From positions 196,610,403-196,674,402 of the forward strand of contig NC_088201.1 in assembly GCF_037126465.1 (NCBI RefSeq): a stretch of DNA of 64,000 bases, written 5' to 3'. Of this stretch, positions 31,753 through 43,815 are shown in pieces (positions within the stretch are counted from its first letter, which is position 1; every line of letters starts with the position of its first letter). The translations under genes were made by a program, and so were the position numbers. Below the pieces are notes generated by a model. It ran no database searches. It had not been told where the DNA came from and was given only the letters and a program-made list of their open reading frames with translations. The DNA comes from Ornithodoros turicata (Eukaryota; Arthropoda; Arachnida; Ixodida; Argasidae).

Positions 31753-33470
31753 CTTATACCGATATATGATCCTGCTACGAACACTCAGCCGACGGTGCAA
31801 GCGTGGATCAACAAGGTAGACGGACTCGCGGCGGCTTACGGCATGAATGATAAACAAACTTCTTGCTTTGCGCTTTCGAAGGTGGAATGAGTTGCGAGAA
31901 GCTTGTATGATGGACTCACAACAACGCAGTATACATGGGTAGAGTGGAAAAGCAAGCTTTGAGAAGCGTTTCCCTCAAGTGCAAGTTTTCAACAGCTACT
32001 GCGGGAAATGGAGGCCCGAAAAAGAAAACGGGACCAAACCATCGAGATCTACTTCTACGACAAACTCGCCAAGCCCAGAAGATGCGGACTGGACGATCCC
32101 GCTTGCATCGAGCATATTATCGCTGGCCTCGAGGACGAAAACGCAGTTCGATCGTTAAGTGTGCGTGAATTTGCAAATGCCCAGGAACTCCTTCGTTGCC
32201 TGAACGACTGGACTTCGTCAAGCACTCGCGTTCCACGGGTGGCTAAGACTCCAGTAAGAGTGCGAAACAGAGCACCGGTCAAACCGCATCACCCAAAGTG
32301 AAAGGAAAGCCAAAGTACAACGACAAAGGGGAATCCCTCCGCTTCAATTGCTCCGAATACGGACATCTTTCAGCCGCATGTCTACAGCCACAGAGGAAGC
32401 CACGCTGCGACAAATGCAAACGAACAGGGCATGAGACTAAAGACTGTCGTCAAGACGAAGCCAAGGGTTCGGCAACGCCAAAGTCAGCAGCTGTGCTCGC
32501 ACAAAACGTGGTCACAGCGGAAGGGCCAGCGAACGCAAAGTATTTCATAACGGCTGTCCAGGACGGTAAAGAAGCCGAGGCATTTATTGACATGGGCAGC
32601 CAGTGCGTCACGATTCGCAAGACTAACGCGGACGAATTATCGGTTCGGTACAGCGATCTCTCAGCTCCATTTGAGGTCCACGGCTACGGCTCTGGCAAAA
32701 TAATTCCCATCGGCAAAGCGCGATTGGAACTGAAAGCCGACGAAGCCACAGCAACGGTGGACGTCTACGTCGTCCCAAACAATGCCCAAGTAGTTTTATT
32801 GCTGATCGGACAACCCTTCACAGAGCAACCACACGTCACAGTCATACGCAGGGGCAACATGGTGGACGTCTACGTCGTCCCAGACAATACCCAGGTAGTT
32901 TCATTGCTGATCGGACAACCCTTCACAGAGCAACCACACGTCACAGTCATACGCAGGGGTAACATGCTGCGGATCTTCGAAGAACATGCGCACCTGGACG
33001 AAGATGGCACCCTGCAGGATATTAAAATACCCGCTCTTGCGCCACGACATGTCAGCCTTTGGGCGAATAAGAAAACGGTTATTCCTCCGAAATACGTCGG
33101 ACTTGTCACACTGTACACTAAGGAGGAGAACATGGGTGACGTCTTCGTCGATGCTCAGGATCGAGCTGGTCGAGGTTACGAGCACTGTATCCTTAGTTGC
33201 GTGCTTCGCGAGGATGAACAACAAGAGTACCTTCTGCCGGTCGAATGTACCTGAGCACGAACTTTCCATTCAAGAGGACGACAGAGTGTTAAGAGCACAG
33301 TGGTGTAAGCCAGAGGATACGCCAACAGTGGTCGAGGTGCTGTCCAACAACGAGGGCCATAGTAGCGGGATCAAGGCTTCCGAAATAAACGTAGGCACAT
33401 TTGTAACACCTGCCCAAGCACAAGAACTCGCTAAACTTTTAAACGAATACCGGGACTGATTGCACAGTCA
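31753..33470 (+). pseudogene. Gypsy gag C-terminus, zinc knuckles and protease
   Basis: Capsid-like sequence resumes right after the P-like element and shifts frame several times before 32,008-32,301 (IEIYFYDKLAK, EHIIAGLEDEN). The frame 32,298-33,254 carries two knuckles (NCSEYGHLSAAC and CDKCKRTGHETKDC). A protease-like region follows, where the expected DTG/DSG reads AEAFIDMGSQC, i.e. DMG. A 105-bp unit is tandemly duplicated at 32,757-32,966, repeating VDVYVVP...GQPFTEQPH. Pol continues in another frame from about 33,250. Confidence 0.8.
32757..32966 (+). repeat. Exact-length tandem duplication of 105 bp in the protease region
   Basis: Units 32,757-32,861 and 32,862-32,966 differ by only a few bases and keep the reading frame, duplicating 35 codons. 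The pattern fits recent slippage or unequal exchange within a dead element. Confidence 0.9.
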
Positions 33471-34895
33471 ATGTCTGAAATTGGTTGTACGGCGCTCACA
33501 GAAATGTGGATCGACCTCATCGAAGACAGCGTCGTCAAGTGCCGTCCGTACCGTCTCGCTCACTCGGAAAAGGAAGTGGTTCGAGGTATCGTACGAGAAC
33601 TGGAGGAGGCCGGCATCGTAAAAGAGTCGAACTCTGACTTCGCAAGCCCTATTCTGCTGGTGACGAAGAAAACCGGTGAAAAACGATTGTGTGTAGATTT
33701 TCGTGCGCTCAACCGTATCACACAAAAAAGAAAGCTACCCTCTTCCATTGATTGACGACCAGCTGGACAGATTGCACGACAAAAAGTATTTCTCTACGTT
33801 AGACCTGGCGTCGGGCTATTATCAGGTGCCGATAACGGAGTCGAGTCGGTCGAAGACAGCATTTGTAACTCCGGATGGCATTACGAATTTACCAGAATGC
33901 CCTTCGGTCTCGTCAACACACCAGCTGTCTTTCAAAGGGTGATCAATGCCGTACTTGGTCCACTGAGACACACGATAGTTATGGCTTACATGGACGACCT
34001 ACTGATTCCTACACGGACTATAGAGGAAGGACTGACTTGTCTCCGTCAGGTGTTGAGTGTCCTTAGGGACGCAAATTTGACACTACGACTGAAAAAGTGT
34101 TCGTTCTTCGTGTTATACCTGGGCTATGAAATCTCTGAATTAGGAATCAACCCAGACCCGAACAAGCTTCGTAGCATCGCGGAATTTCCACTCCCACGTA
34201 ATCAGCACGAGCTAACACGATTCCTCCGACTGTGCAGCTACTTCCGCAGATTCATAGCACGATTCGCACTGATTGCAAAGCCACTCAGCCAACTGCTTTG
34301 CAAAGATCAGACGTGGTGTTGGTCGTCCGACCAAGAAAGCGCGTTCCTTGAACTTAAACGAAGGCTGATGGAGAAGCCAACACTGGCCTTATATTCACCT
34401 ATGGCCAGGACCGAACTGCACACGGATGCTTCAAGCCACCGCCTTGCAGGTGTGCTTCTGCAGGAACAATCAGACGATCTCCTCCACCCGGTTATGTATG
34501 TCAGCCGCCGAACGACACGTGACGAGGAAAAGTATCACTTGTACGAACTGGAGGCGCTGGCTGTCGTATGGACTGTGGAAAAGCTACGACCTTACCTGCT
34601 TGGGTTGGACTTCACGGTGGTCACTGGCCGTAATTCTCTTCGAACGCCTTTCTCGAACAAACACATCATTCCCCGGATTGGTAGATGGTATCTTCGACTC
34701 CAAGAGTACCGCTTCGAGATCGAGCACAGGCCAGGCGAAAGAATGGGCCACGTAGACGCGCTAAGCAGGGCTCCCGTGGGAGAACCTGAAGAAACAGAAG
34801 TAGTGTACACTGTACAAATGCTAGCGACAGCTGTCACAACTGAGGACTGGTTGGCAGTGGCGCAACGTTCACATCCGTATACCCAGAAGTATTAG
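33471..34895 (+). pseudogene. Gypsy reverse transcriptase and RNase H
   Basis: RT motifs occur in order: FASPILLVTKKTGEKRLCVD, FSTLDLASGYYQVP, MPFGLVNTPAVFQ, and the catalytic YMDDLLIP at about 33,989. RNase H follows with TELHTDASSHRLAGVL, ELEALAVVW and the closing GHVDALSRAP. Frames shift near 33,735 and again near 33,900, so the ORF pieces 33,471-33,755, 33,703-33,942 and 33,897-34,895 do not join in one frame. Confidence 0.9.
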
Positions 34896-34937
34896 GACAG
34901 CTTGGCTAGTGCAGACTGAACAAAGGAAGCAGAGAGT

Positions 34938-35141
34938 GTGAAACAGGACTTTGTACTCGAAAACGGAAGAGTGTTCCGAATACTACAAGACGGATCAAAA
35001 GACACGCTGCTATGGGTTGTCCTAGCACGCTGGCAAATAGTACGCAAATACCATGACGAAGCAGGACACTTCGCCCTTGATAAAACAGTGGAACTCCTAC
35101 AGCGTAGCTACTGGTTTCCTCGCATGAAAGGTTCCGTGAAG
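34938..35141 (+). pseudogene. Gypsy integrase zinc-binding region, first half
   Basis: Encodes a region with YHDEAGHFALDKTVELL and YWFPRMKGSVK, the H...H half of the integrase HHCC motif. It is cut at 35,141 by the 4.28-kb element. The CC half (STCLECL) resumes at 39,424. Confidence 0.85.
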
Positions 35142-38100
35142 AGCCCCAGTAAACCACCGATGTCCCAAGGACGTCTACATGATGTTACCCTCAGGACGAT
35201 GAAGACATCCTGAGGACATCCTGAAACGTAATTTTGACATACTTGGGACGTACTCAGAACTGCCAAAATAACATCCGCGCACGTCCCAAGGAAGTCCATA
35301 GTACGTCAATGAGGACCTTTTACGGACCTCTAGTGGACCTTTTTCCCGTGCCTTAGCCAGGCTTACTGGCGTTCTCTGAACATTACATCAACACCGCACA
35401 GCAGTGCGTATCAGTGGCACAAACAAGCAACATTAGATCAAACACTTTATTTCGTATGAAACTGAGCGTCATAGCATCGTATTACCTCACCAGGTATTAT
35501 ATCACAGCGTAACATGACCAGCATTTTTTTCGAATTATTATTGAGAACTTACATGTCTTTGAAAACATGATGTCCATGAACACACACAGCATCGGTCCAC
35601 AAGGGGAAAAACTTAAAGGTATACGCCCGCAATGTCCGAAGTGCGACGCTGAAACATATGTTGAAGCACTGGCATAACCGACGACCATGCTGCACTGTGT
35701 TTCGTACAACTGGAGATTTGCGATGTGTCCAGCTTGCCTTTCGTGCGCAAAAATTAACGCTATCCAACTTCGGTTATATTCACTTTTCGCCACGGACTCC
35801 CTTCCCTGCCGCGTCATGTGAGCTTAACCTGCAAGAAATGTAATTTCAAAAACACTGCTACAGCAAAATGTCACTGTGAAGTACGCATCGACGTATACGC
35901 ATACCTTTAGACACAGCGCCTATGGTTGCAGTCTGCAGTAGCCTAGCATTCTCCCTATCAACAGCCCTATTGCCTGCGAAGACGGGAAACGCATGGATAA
36001 CCACGTAGTAGGAACGTGAATGCCTCGCACATTCACGTACCTTCAAAACGGGTAAAATCTTGAAAATGACGCGGGCGACGCCACTTGGAGATCCATAATT
36101 CACATTCATCCGCTACGACGTTTCCACACATCTGTAAAAGAGTCAACAAGGTGCGACACATTGTACTTCCCTGCAAATTCTTTATTAAAATCACTCAGCA
36201 TTTTTCACATACAGTGGCACAGCCGTAAAGGCTTTTGCTGCCGTGGAGCACATGACGAAGTTGCACGGGTGAAGCGTATGCCCAATCTGTTTCGCAGTAA
36301 ACACAAGTCACTGAAGAGCTCTGAAACGCACTTTAGCGTAACTTACCTGATGTCTTTCAACATTTCTGTGACCTTCCCACGTCGTGAATGTGCTGTCCCA
36401 ACCGCGTTGTTCACCGCAATGAATACGTCGAAAGTATCTGAAATTCATAGATTAGACATTAGTAACGGGGCCACTGACGATGTTGCATCTTCACCTTGAA
36501 AAGTGCTGGTAGGGTCACGAGTACACTTAGCTGAAAGGTAAAGCTTAGGGTAATAGGAATCAAAAGGGTAATAATCACACTGCTAGCATAAAGTAATAGA
36601 ACCCACACGCTAGGAATGATACCAAACAAAAGTTGCACGAATCGTACAAGCATAGAACTAACCTTTAATCTAAGAAATCGCTTCTGGACCTATCTTCCAG
36701 GGTGCACACATAAAAGCACCCCCAGGCAACACTAGTAGGGCATAAAAACACATTCACAGCAGTCCAGGGCACCAGAGCAACGACGGAACGCGAGACAACG
36801 GGAGCCAGAAAAAGGCGTGCGAACGCAACGAAGCTTGCAAGCGAAATGGACGCCGCCCGCAGCGCAGAAACGGCAGGAAGGCCACCTGCCCGCCAGGCCA
36901 TGCCCCAGCGCCCAGGCGCTCCTCCTCGGAATGTAGCAAGGGAACGGAAAGTCGCGCGAAGACGGGACCAACGCTATCGGAAAGAGGACGTTTTCCTCTT
37001 CAAAAACACATCTCAATCACCCTCCTACGCCAGCAAGAACCCGATATCGAAAAAAATGCCCCAGGCCCATGTATCAGAGAACCGCCGTTGCCACTGTGTT
37101 CTAACTCGAGAACCGAGAGGGATAGAAAGATGCGGCAAGTTTCTACGCGTTTCCCATGTCGAGTGCGTGTGCCCATTAAAAGGAAGTCGGATCCGCCGTG
37201 GGCTTCAAGCCTGAAGACAGGGACAAAAATCGGTGAACGGTGGTCGGTGTCAGGAATTTCGAGAATGACGTCTTAACCACTGGAAATCGACGGCTGGTCT
37301 CAATTGGAAAGTTGTAGAGCAGGGAACAGAGCACGCGCACACAAAATTTCGACTAAATCGGACATCGGGTAATCGACTTACGACACCGAAAAGTGGGAAG
37401 CGTTTGAGGGTGGCTCTAGCCAGCTTCGCAGCTCGTCATGCTCTTAAGCCGATATCGGGAGAACGGAACATCGCACGCCTGCGGGACAAACGCTGTTGGA
37501 AAGAGCACATTGAGACCTTCATAACGAAGGCAAACATGACCATGTGGCAGCAACGGGAAGGCTTTTTTTTTGGGGGGGGGGCGGGAAAGCCGCTGGTCCA
37601 ATGTATTGGGAGGAGTGTGAACGCGGAATCCTCTAACTCGAGAACTGCTAAATTTAGAGAGACGCGGTGAATTTTATCACGTGCTCCGAGTCGAGAACAG
37701 TGGGTTCTCCAAGTATGAACCCTGTCCGAGGCGAACTTCTTTCCAACAAGGGCACTGAAGTTCGGAAAAACGAATTTTACTAACGCGTCTCCGCCTACGA
37801 GTTCGAAACCACTACAGATCAGTTCCTGTGTGATTTGCGCGATCACACAACTAATCCAGGCCCGTTCGGACCTGAATTTTGGTCTCGATCCAACAGTCCG
37901 GGCGGGATTTACAAGACTTTAAAGGTGTCAGAAGCACCGACGGTTGCCTAGAATTTTCAAATATCTGGACAACCGCCAGGATTTCTCACAAGCCGCAAGG
38001 TGCACGCGTAGGGGGATGGAAGGAAAATTCGTCACAAGAAACAGCATCCCGATATCGCCGCTGCAGGCCAAGATATTAGACACGGGAACCCATCGCGAAA

Positions 38101-39423
38101 CACCGCGATGTCACTCTGATGGGGTTAAACCATCACTGGATGGCTAAAAGACGCCGCGGTATCAACCGCCACCTCAAGTGGCATGTGCAGTGCTCAGTTG
38201 GAATCTCTATGCATATCTGATCTATTCTGACCGATGATGTCACTACGGTGCCGTAGGGGACCTGGGCACATTCTTCTTATTTGTCCATGCTACCAACCTT
38301 CCCGAACCGCGCTCTCTCAGATCCTTAGTCAGTTGGAATTTCACCCTTTCTATCTCTATGAAAATTGCTTGGCCCCTGGTGAAATCCAGCCCATCAACAG
38401 TCTGTGATGAGAGCTTTTTTGGTCTTTTTAGACACGTCAGGACTTCGATCCTTATGGTGAAGGGGCACATTTCATCGCATTTTATGCCAGTGGGCTCGGG
38501 TATCCACACTAGCGACGAAACTCCTCATTATTAATCTTAGAAATAAAGTTGTTGTTTTATTGATACTCTAGGCCAATTCCTTCAATTGGTTTCGCATTCT
38601 TTGAACTGGTGCAGTGTGTACAAAACATGTTGGATTACATTAAATCAAGTGGAAATCAGCGTTTAGCATTAATATCCATTAAGCCAATTCATTGAATTGC
38701 TTCTTTATTCCGTGGGTACGGTCTTCGCCACACAACATAGTGGAACATGATGTCGCGAAGGTATAGCTTCTCTTCAAAACCCTGATTCTGTCAGTGAGGA
38801 ACTTGTACCTGACGGCTACATAATGAACGAATTGACTGTCTGATTTGTCTTTGAATCTCGTTGGAATTGTGGCGACAATTCAATGATGTTATGTCTTCTC
38901 GTTCCGGCAGGGAAGCACATCTGGAGATGTAGTTGTGTGTGTTCCGTTCTACATGGAGATATTGCAAGAGATATCGAGGTCTTCTCGGCCTTCCCAACTA
39001 CCTTTATTAGCACTACAGTAAAAGGAAACAGAAGCTAGATACTGTGGTACATCTGCTAAGCTCGGACCATGTCGGGAGTTTCTTTGTAAATTCAGATGAA
39101 TAATTTTTGTGTGTTGCCACTTCGGTAACACGGATAAAAATTAGTGTCACTGTTTTAGTTTCTTGCTGCACGCTGTTGAACGTTATCATAAGGATACAAA
39201 AATATAATGAGCATCGAAAGTATGTTTGTATTCTACTTCTAAATCAACATCCGATCGGGACGCCATTTCGAAGTCCCAGCGATATCATTAAAATACATCC
39301 TGGCTAGACAACGCTAGGACGTTTCGAATGACGTCTTATTTACATCATTGGGACATTTTTCGCGGATCAGGACGTCTGGATCTTTGCAGGACGTACATGG
39401 GACATCGGTGGTTTACTGGGGCT
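35142..39423. mobile_element. Unclassified 4.28-kb DNA element, AGCCCCAGTAAACC ends
   Basis: A perfect 26-bp terminal inverted repeat begins AGCCCCAGTAAACCACCG. Subterminal zones are dense in GAGGACATCC/GGACGT words. It interrupts the Gypsy integrase between its two zinc-ligand pairs. No target-site duplication is seen whichever terminal base is chosen. No frame inside shows a transposase motif I recognise; open frames are short and scattered, with a poly-G tract at about 37,570 and a TATA-poor, GC-neutral interior. It resembles the 1.07-kb insertion at 23,925-24,991 in terminal C-run and subterminal words. Confidence 0.75.
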
Positions 39424-40434
39424 ATATGTCAACATGCTTAGAATGCTTGTACAACAGGAAACCATCAGGGAAACGGCCAGGAGAGCTACACAGCATCGAT
39501 AAGGTGGCAGAACCCTTTCATACGATACATATCGATCACCTGGGCCCCTTCGTGCGAAGCAAGCGTAGAAATGCCTACGTGATCGTCCTGGTGGACGTTT
39601 TCACTAAATTTGTGATCATTCGTGCCGTGCGTAAGACGAGCGCCGTCCTTGCTACGAGATTCCTCCAAGACATTGTGGGCATGTTTGGTGCTCCGGCTAG
39701 GATCATAACGGACCGCGGAACATCATACACGAGTGCACTTTTTGAGAAGTACTGCCATGACATCAAGAGCATTCACATCAGAAATGCCACGGCGACTCCT
39801 AGGGCAAACGGCCAAGTGGAGAGATGCAATCGCTTGATCACTCCGTCCATTTCTAGCCTTACCAAGAATTACGACGGCAAGGACTGGGATGACACCCTAC
39901 CTCAAGTGCAATGGGGAATAAACGCTACATACAACAGGTGAACTCGAACGTCCCCTTTCAGCTTACTGTTCAACTATGCGCCGTGAAACCTGACGGGCGA
40001 CCCTGTACGAGAGACGCTCAAGGAAGAGCTAGATAAGCAGATGTTAGAAAGACGAGCACAAGCGGCCGACAGCATCGAGAACGACCAAAGGTATCAGCAA
40101 GGCCTCTACAACAAGAAGCGCAGCACAGCGCCCGAGTACAAAGTGGGAGACCTGGTACTGATTGAAAGAGAACCTCCCGCTACTGGATAATCAAGGAAAC
40201 TCTGCGACAAATACAGAGGACCGTGTGAGGTTATTGAGAAACTGCCGCATGATCGATACCGAATTCAATCCTTGCCCGGGAATGGCCACAAAGATCCAAG
40301 CTACCAGGGCACTGTCCCGGTAGACAAAATGAAAAGGTTCGACATTTCACAAGACGACTTCGCAAGTTCGACAGAGTCATCCGATGATGACGAGAGCAGG
40401 AACCAAGACGCTCTGCGAGACTCGCCCAGAAGAT
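39424..40434 (+). pseudogene. Gypsy integrase core and C-terminus
   Basis: Continues with STCLECLYNRKPSGKRPG. The catalytic core has D in HIDHLGPF, D in IITDRGTSYTS and E in NGQVERCNR, so the DDE triad is present. A stop ends the frame at 39,939-39,941. Downstream, in another frame, comes the SH3-like tail (EYKVGDLVLIEREPP, stop, then KYRGPCEVIEKL). It is non-functional because of the stops and the split zinc domain. Confidence 0.88.
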
Positions 40435-40482
40435 GAAAACTTCAGCTTTATTTGTTCGATCGGGTCGATCGAAAGAAAATGA

Positions 40483-40694
40483 TGGCCGAATATAGGCGAA
40501 ATACAAGACTTAGTTTCGGTTTCGCGCTTATAGATTGGCAACCACGTGACAGGGAGAGAGAGCATACACTTCTCCAGCAGCAACGGACAGAAGATGATCA
40601 CGCGCAGCAACGCTCTACGCATACTCTAAGTTAATCTACTCATATATGTGTGTGTAATGCAAGAGAAATAAATTCAACTCGTTTGAATCCTACA
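40483..40694 (+). repeat. 3' LTR of the second Gypsy element
   Basis: About 212 bases, preceded by a purine-rich AAAGAAAATGA that can serve as polypurine tract. It contains GAAATAAATTCAACTCG near its end, as in 29,690-29,715. It ends in CCTACA. Confidence 0.85.
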
Positions 40695-42319
40695 TTCCCA
40701 TGCATTTCAGCGTATACCCCGCGTCAAACGTCGGGAGCTGCCCTCATGTAGAACTCTGTCGTCAGCATGGAGAAATCGGCCCCGCGAAGCAAGAGTAATC
40801 TGGGTACATTGTGCGCAAAACGGCCTATTTCCCGAAAATAGCCAATGTTATCCAAGCCAAGGACGGTTGAAGTGATGGCTGTGATGGCTGTAGTGAAAGC
40901 GAATGCGCTGTGTGTTTCTCTGTCTAGTCTCGGAGCTTTGCGCAATTATGAATGGCTGTAGTGCTCTGACGTCCCATCGGTTTCACCTTGCCAGTTCAAA
41001 CAGTAATCCTTTTCGCAGTAGCAACGTAGCGAGGTCACGAAGACACGGTGACTTGCTACTCTCCTCACAAGTAGTTCTGTTCTACACTATCAGAGGCAGA
41101 CCGTACATTTAACTTTACCCCGAAAATTGCTGCAGGAACTTTCCAGGAAGCTGGAAAAGGCCACCAGTTCGCCTTGGATGAAATGCAATCCTAAAAATAC
41201 GGTCTGTTTCTTGTGTTGTAGAAAAAAAAAAGCGGCAACTAAGGTATGGCCGCATAAAGCTTTCTCTGCACTCGGTTGCAACAGTTGCAAAGAATGCCGA
41301 GTAAGTTATACTGGTCTGTTTTGAGGCTCTCTTCCTCCTGAACGTGAGACATGAGTGAGTTTCAGCCTGCGATGACACAATTACAATAAGGAGTGGCACA
41401 CTGAGGAAGTCAGAATGGTTCTAATTTGTTCCCTGATTATCTTGTACGATCTAGAATTTTGCTACATGTAGGAAACTGGTCTGAAGGCGCGCTCTCCAGC
41501 AGGTGCGGAGCAATTGGAACCAGAGTAAGCAATCACCCAAACCTAGTGAAGTCCCCACCTTCTGGCCTGCAGTTGCCAGGACATAAGGGTACACTCCTTG
41601 AGACCATTGTCTGAACAGTCTTGGTTTCTTAACAGGTAAACTTTTTCATAACAGCACTTACAATTCAAGGAGTATTTGACATGTATCATAACATCGCATT
41701 GTGCTGCTTGTGCACGAGAAATTACACACTGGCCGGACAATTGCCACAAAATTTGGTTCACAAATACACAAACACGGTATTCAATAATAAAAAAAATATA
41801 GCTCACATTATCTGACGGTAGATGAAAGGATATGTACAGTGTTTGTGCTATATAGGCTCCTGATTTCCAAACGACATTTGAGCATTACAGCATTAGCCAG
41901 CAGCGGTCTGTGACAACAGTTTTGATGTTCCTGAGCTGCACAGGTCTCATTCTTCAGTGCCCCACCCTCACCCTCAACGCAGGAACCTCATCTTATTTTA
42001 GGTCATCTTTTCTATAATCTATCTTGCCCTTTCTGCGTTTGCTAGTCATCTTTTTAAAGGCAATCGTCGTCTTTAATTTACATCATCCTCCCTTCATCGT
42101 TTGTTAGGTTATCCTTTATTTCCTACTTCTTTACTTTTGATCTTAGTTTTCTTCTATTTATTTACTTCGGAATGGCAAGTCGACGTCACATTTCGCTTAC
42201 CTTTCCTCTTTTTTTTTTCTTTGTTCTAATAAATGTAAACCCCTTGTATTCCATGGTATAAATACACATTTGCTCGGCATGCTTAATGTATTAGCCGAGG
42301 CTATGGTAGAAAAGCTTAC
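40695..42319. other. Mostly unassigned; one candidate cysteine-rich exon
   Basis: A plus-strand open stretch from about 41,127 to 41,300 ends at a strong donor (CGA|GTAAGT). It encodes a cysteine-rich sequence (MKCNPKNTVCFLCC, GCNSCKECR) that could be a zinc-binding exon; I do not recognise the family. The rest of the interval shows nothing definite. I found no continuation of the caspase-like gene here. Confidence 0.35.
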
Positions 42320-42760
42320 GTTTAAGAAGAACAATTTGGGTTTCTCAAGAAGCTTCTTGAAGACTTTCCTATTAAACTGTTCGTAGATGTATTCCAGGTC
42401 AATCAGTTCGCCGCCGAAGGGGAACGTAATATCTTCCTTGCCGTGACCCAACACAAAGCAGGCGAAGCAATCGAATTCTCTTGATGAATCCTTGTCAATA
42501 CCCTCTTTGCCTGATCAAAAACGAAGAAATGAAATTATTCTTCGGGTTCCTAAAAGGGAAACGTTAGTTTGGGGCGTTAGAAGTAAAAAACACGCCTTAC
42601 ACGTTTCGAGCTTTTCGCGGATATCTGCGGGTGTGGGAACGTCGTAAACGTTAACTTCAAAGCCAATCATGTCACCAAATACACTTTTTATGGTCCTGGC
42701 GTCTGCTTCAGCTTCCGATTGTTCTTGCGTGTCAGGGCTCTTCTGCAAATAAACGGCAGC
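42320..42760 (-). CDS. Caspase-like p20 region, two exons (partial gene)
   Basis: Two minus-strand exons fit together. Exon a (42,760-42,601) has a good acceptor and a GTAAGG donor. It encodes the start of the large-subunit fold (ADARTIKSVFGDMIGFEVNV), with the usual D-x-x-x-L/I...F...GF-V pattern. Exon b (42,510-42,320) begins after TTTGATCAG in the matching phase. It contains DCFACFVLGHGKED with the catalytic histidine, and KPKLFFLN, after which a GTAAGC donor falls exactly where the active-site QACRG pentapeptide would follow. The last residue is N where Q is usual. The cysteine exon, the small subunit and the N-terminus were not found, so this is a partial gene or pseudogene. Caspases are cysteine proteases of apoptosis. 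Confidence 0.75.
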
Positions 42761-43815
42761 CTGAGATGTTGTGAACTGTGTGTTGCTGCCACAAGTGATG
42801 TACTGGGATAAGGCAAATCTGCTATTTCTCATTCTTAGGAGACCTACCCGCAAATACGTTAGTTGTTATCGCACTATTAGCAAGCTATTGATAGTATTCG
42901 CATTGCACCTCTCTTACCTTAGACGCCGTCAACGTTTCATTCAAGCGGAACTCAAATGCAAAAATAGTCCCTCGAAAGCTAGAATTGCGCTTTCTTTCTC
43001 CTAAAGTTCACAAAAAACGCAAGTGATCAACCTATTTCCTTTTCTCTTGGTGTTTAGATAATGTAACCATTCATGCGGCGAAGAGAAATGTTTGCACTTG
43101 ACTGTCCCGTTAATGCGATATTTTTGTAAATGCACGCGGTCTGACCCCGGTACTTGTAATCGTTACCTGCTAGGTAGGTACCACATGTGTTATGATCTTC
43201 GTCTTTTCAGCTAACAGCTGTTTTCATACGCACAATAAAAACGGCGTAAGGAGAGGGCGAATATGGCGCCCCTTCTATTATCTTCACTAAGATACTGCTG
43301 AAGTCAAGAAGTCAAGGAGTAAGATGCTGCGTGAAAGGGATCACGCTACACTCGTAAAAAGTTGCATTGAACGAAGCTTTGTAACACAAGTTGAAATTAT
43401 GGGTGACCTAGAGCCCAAGGTGTGTTACTGTATTTCTTTTTTTGACATGTCACAGATGGGAGGAATTCATGCATATGCGGACCGATGCGGATGATGTGAT
43501 AAACAAAGAAGAACTGAGTGTGTGTGGGGGGGGGGGGGGGGCATGACAGAGAACAGCCTCGCCCTTTCGTATGGTTCTCAAAGCAAATACATTGATAATT
43601 TTGAAAAATTGTATATGTTGGACATCACTGCACAAAGTGGACTCCGGGTGAAGCGCACAACGAGAAAGCTGTGTGTCACTATTATTCAAGAAGAGAAAAG
43701 TTAGGTAACAGTTGTTCTTATTTTCAGTTGATTCGGTTTTTGTAGAAAGTTGCACTGAGAAGTAAGCAAGATATGTAATCTATTTTCGAGAAGCTCGATG
43801 AACTAAAGAAACCAG
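42761..43815. other. Non-coding, with a poly-G tract
   Basis: No gene recognised. A run of 17-18 G residues follows TGTGTGTG at about 43,518-43,541. Confidence 0.4.

Larger units (their letters stand above)
28040..40694 (+). mobile_element. Second Ty3/Gypsy element with three nested insertions
   Basis: LTRs are recognisable at 29,523-29,722 (5', its start displaced upstream of a BEL insertion at about 28,040-28,064) and 40,483-40,694 (3'). Both read TACAAGA/CTTAGTTTCGG...CGTTTGAA-CCTACA. Between them, on the plus strand, lie gag, zinc knuckles, protease, RT, RNase H and integrase. The element is split by a BEL/Pao copy in its 5' LTR, a P-like element in gag and a 4.28-kb DNA element before the integrase core. 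Frameshifts show that it is dead. A target-site duplication for the Gypsy itself is not clear. Confidence 0.85.

Noticed and set aside
34592..35157. Minus-strand frames over the Gypsy RNase H and integrase
   Set aside because: Antisense to well-supported plus-strand pol motifs.
41543..41806. Cysteine exon of the caspase-like gene
   Set aside because: The minus-strand frame here lacks a QACRG-like site or small-subunit motifs and has no matching splice sites.
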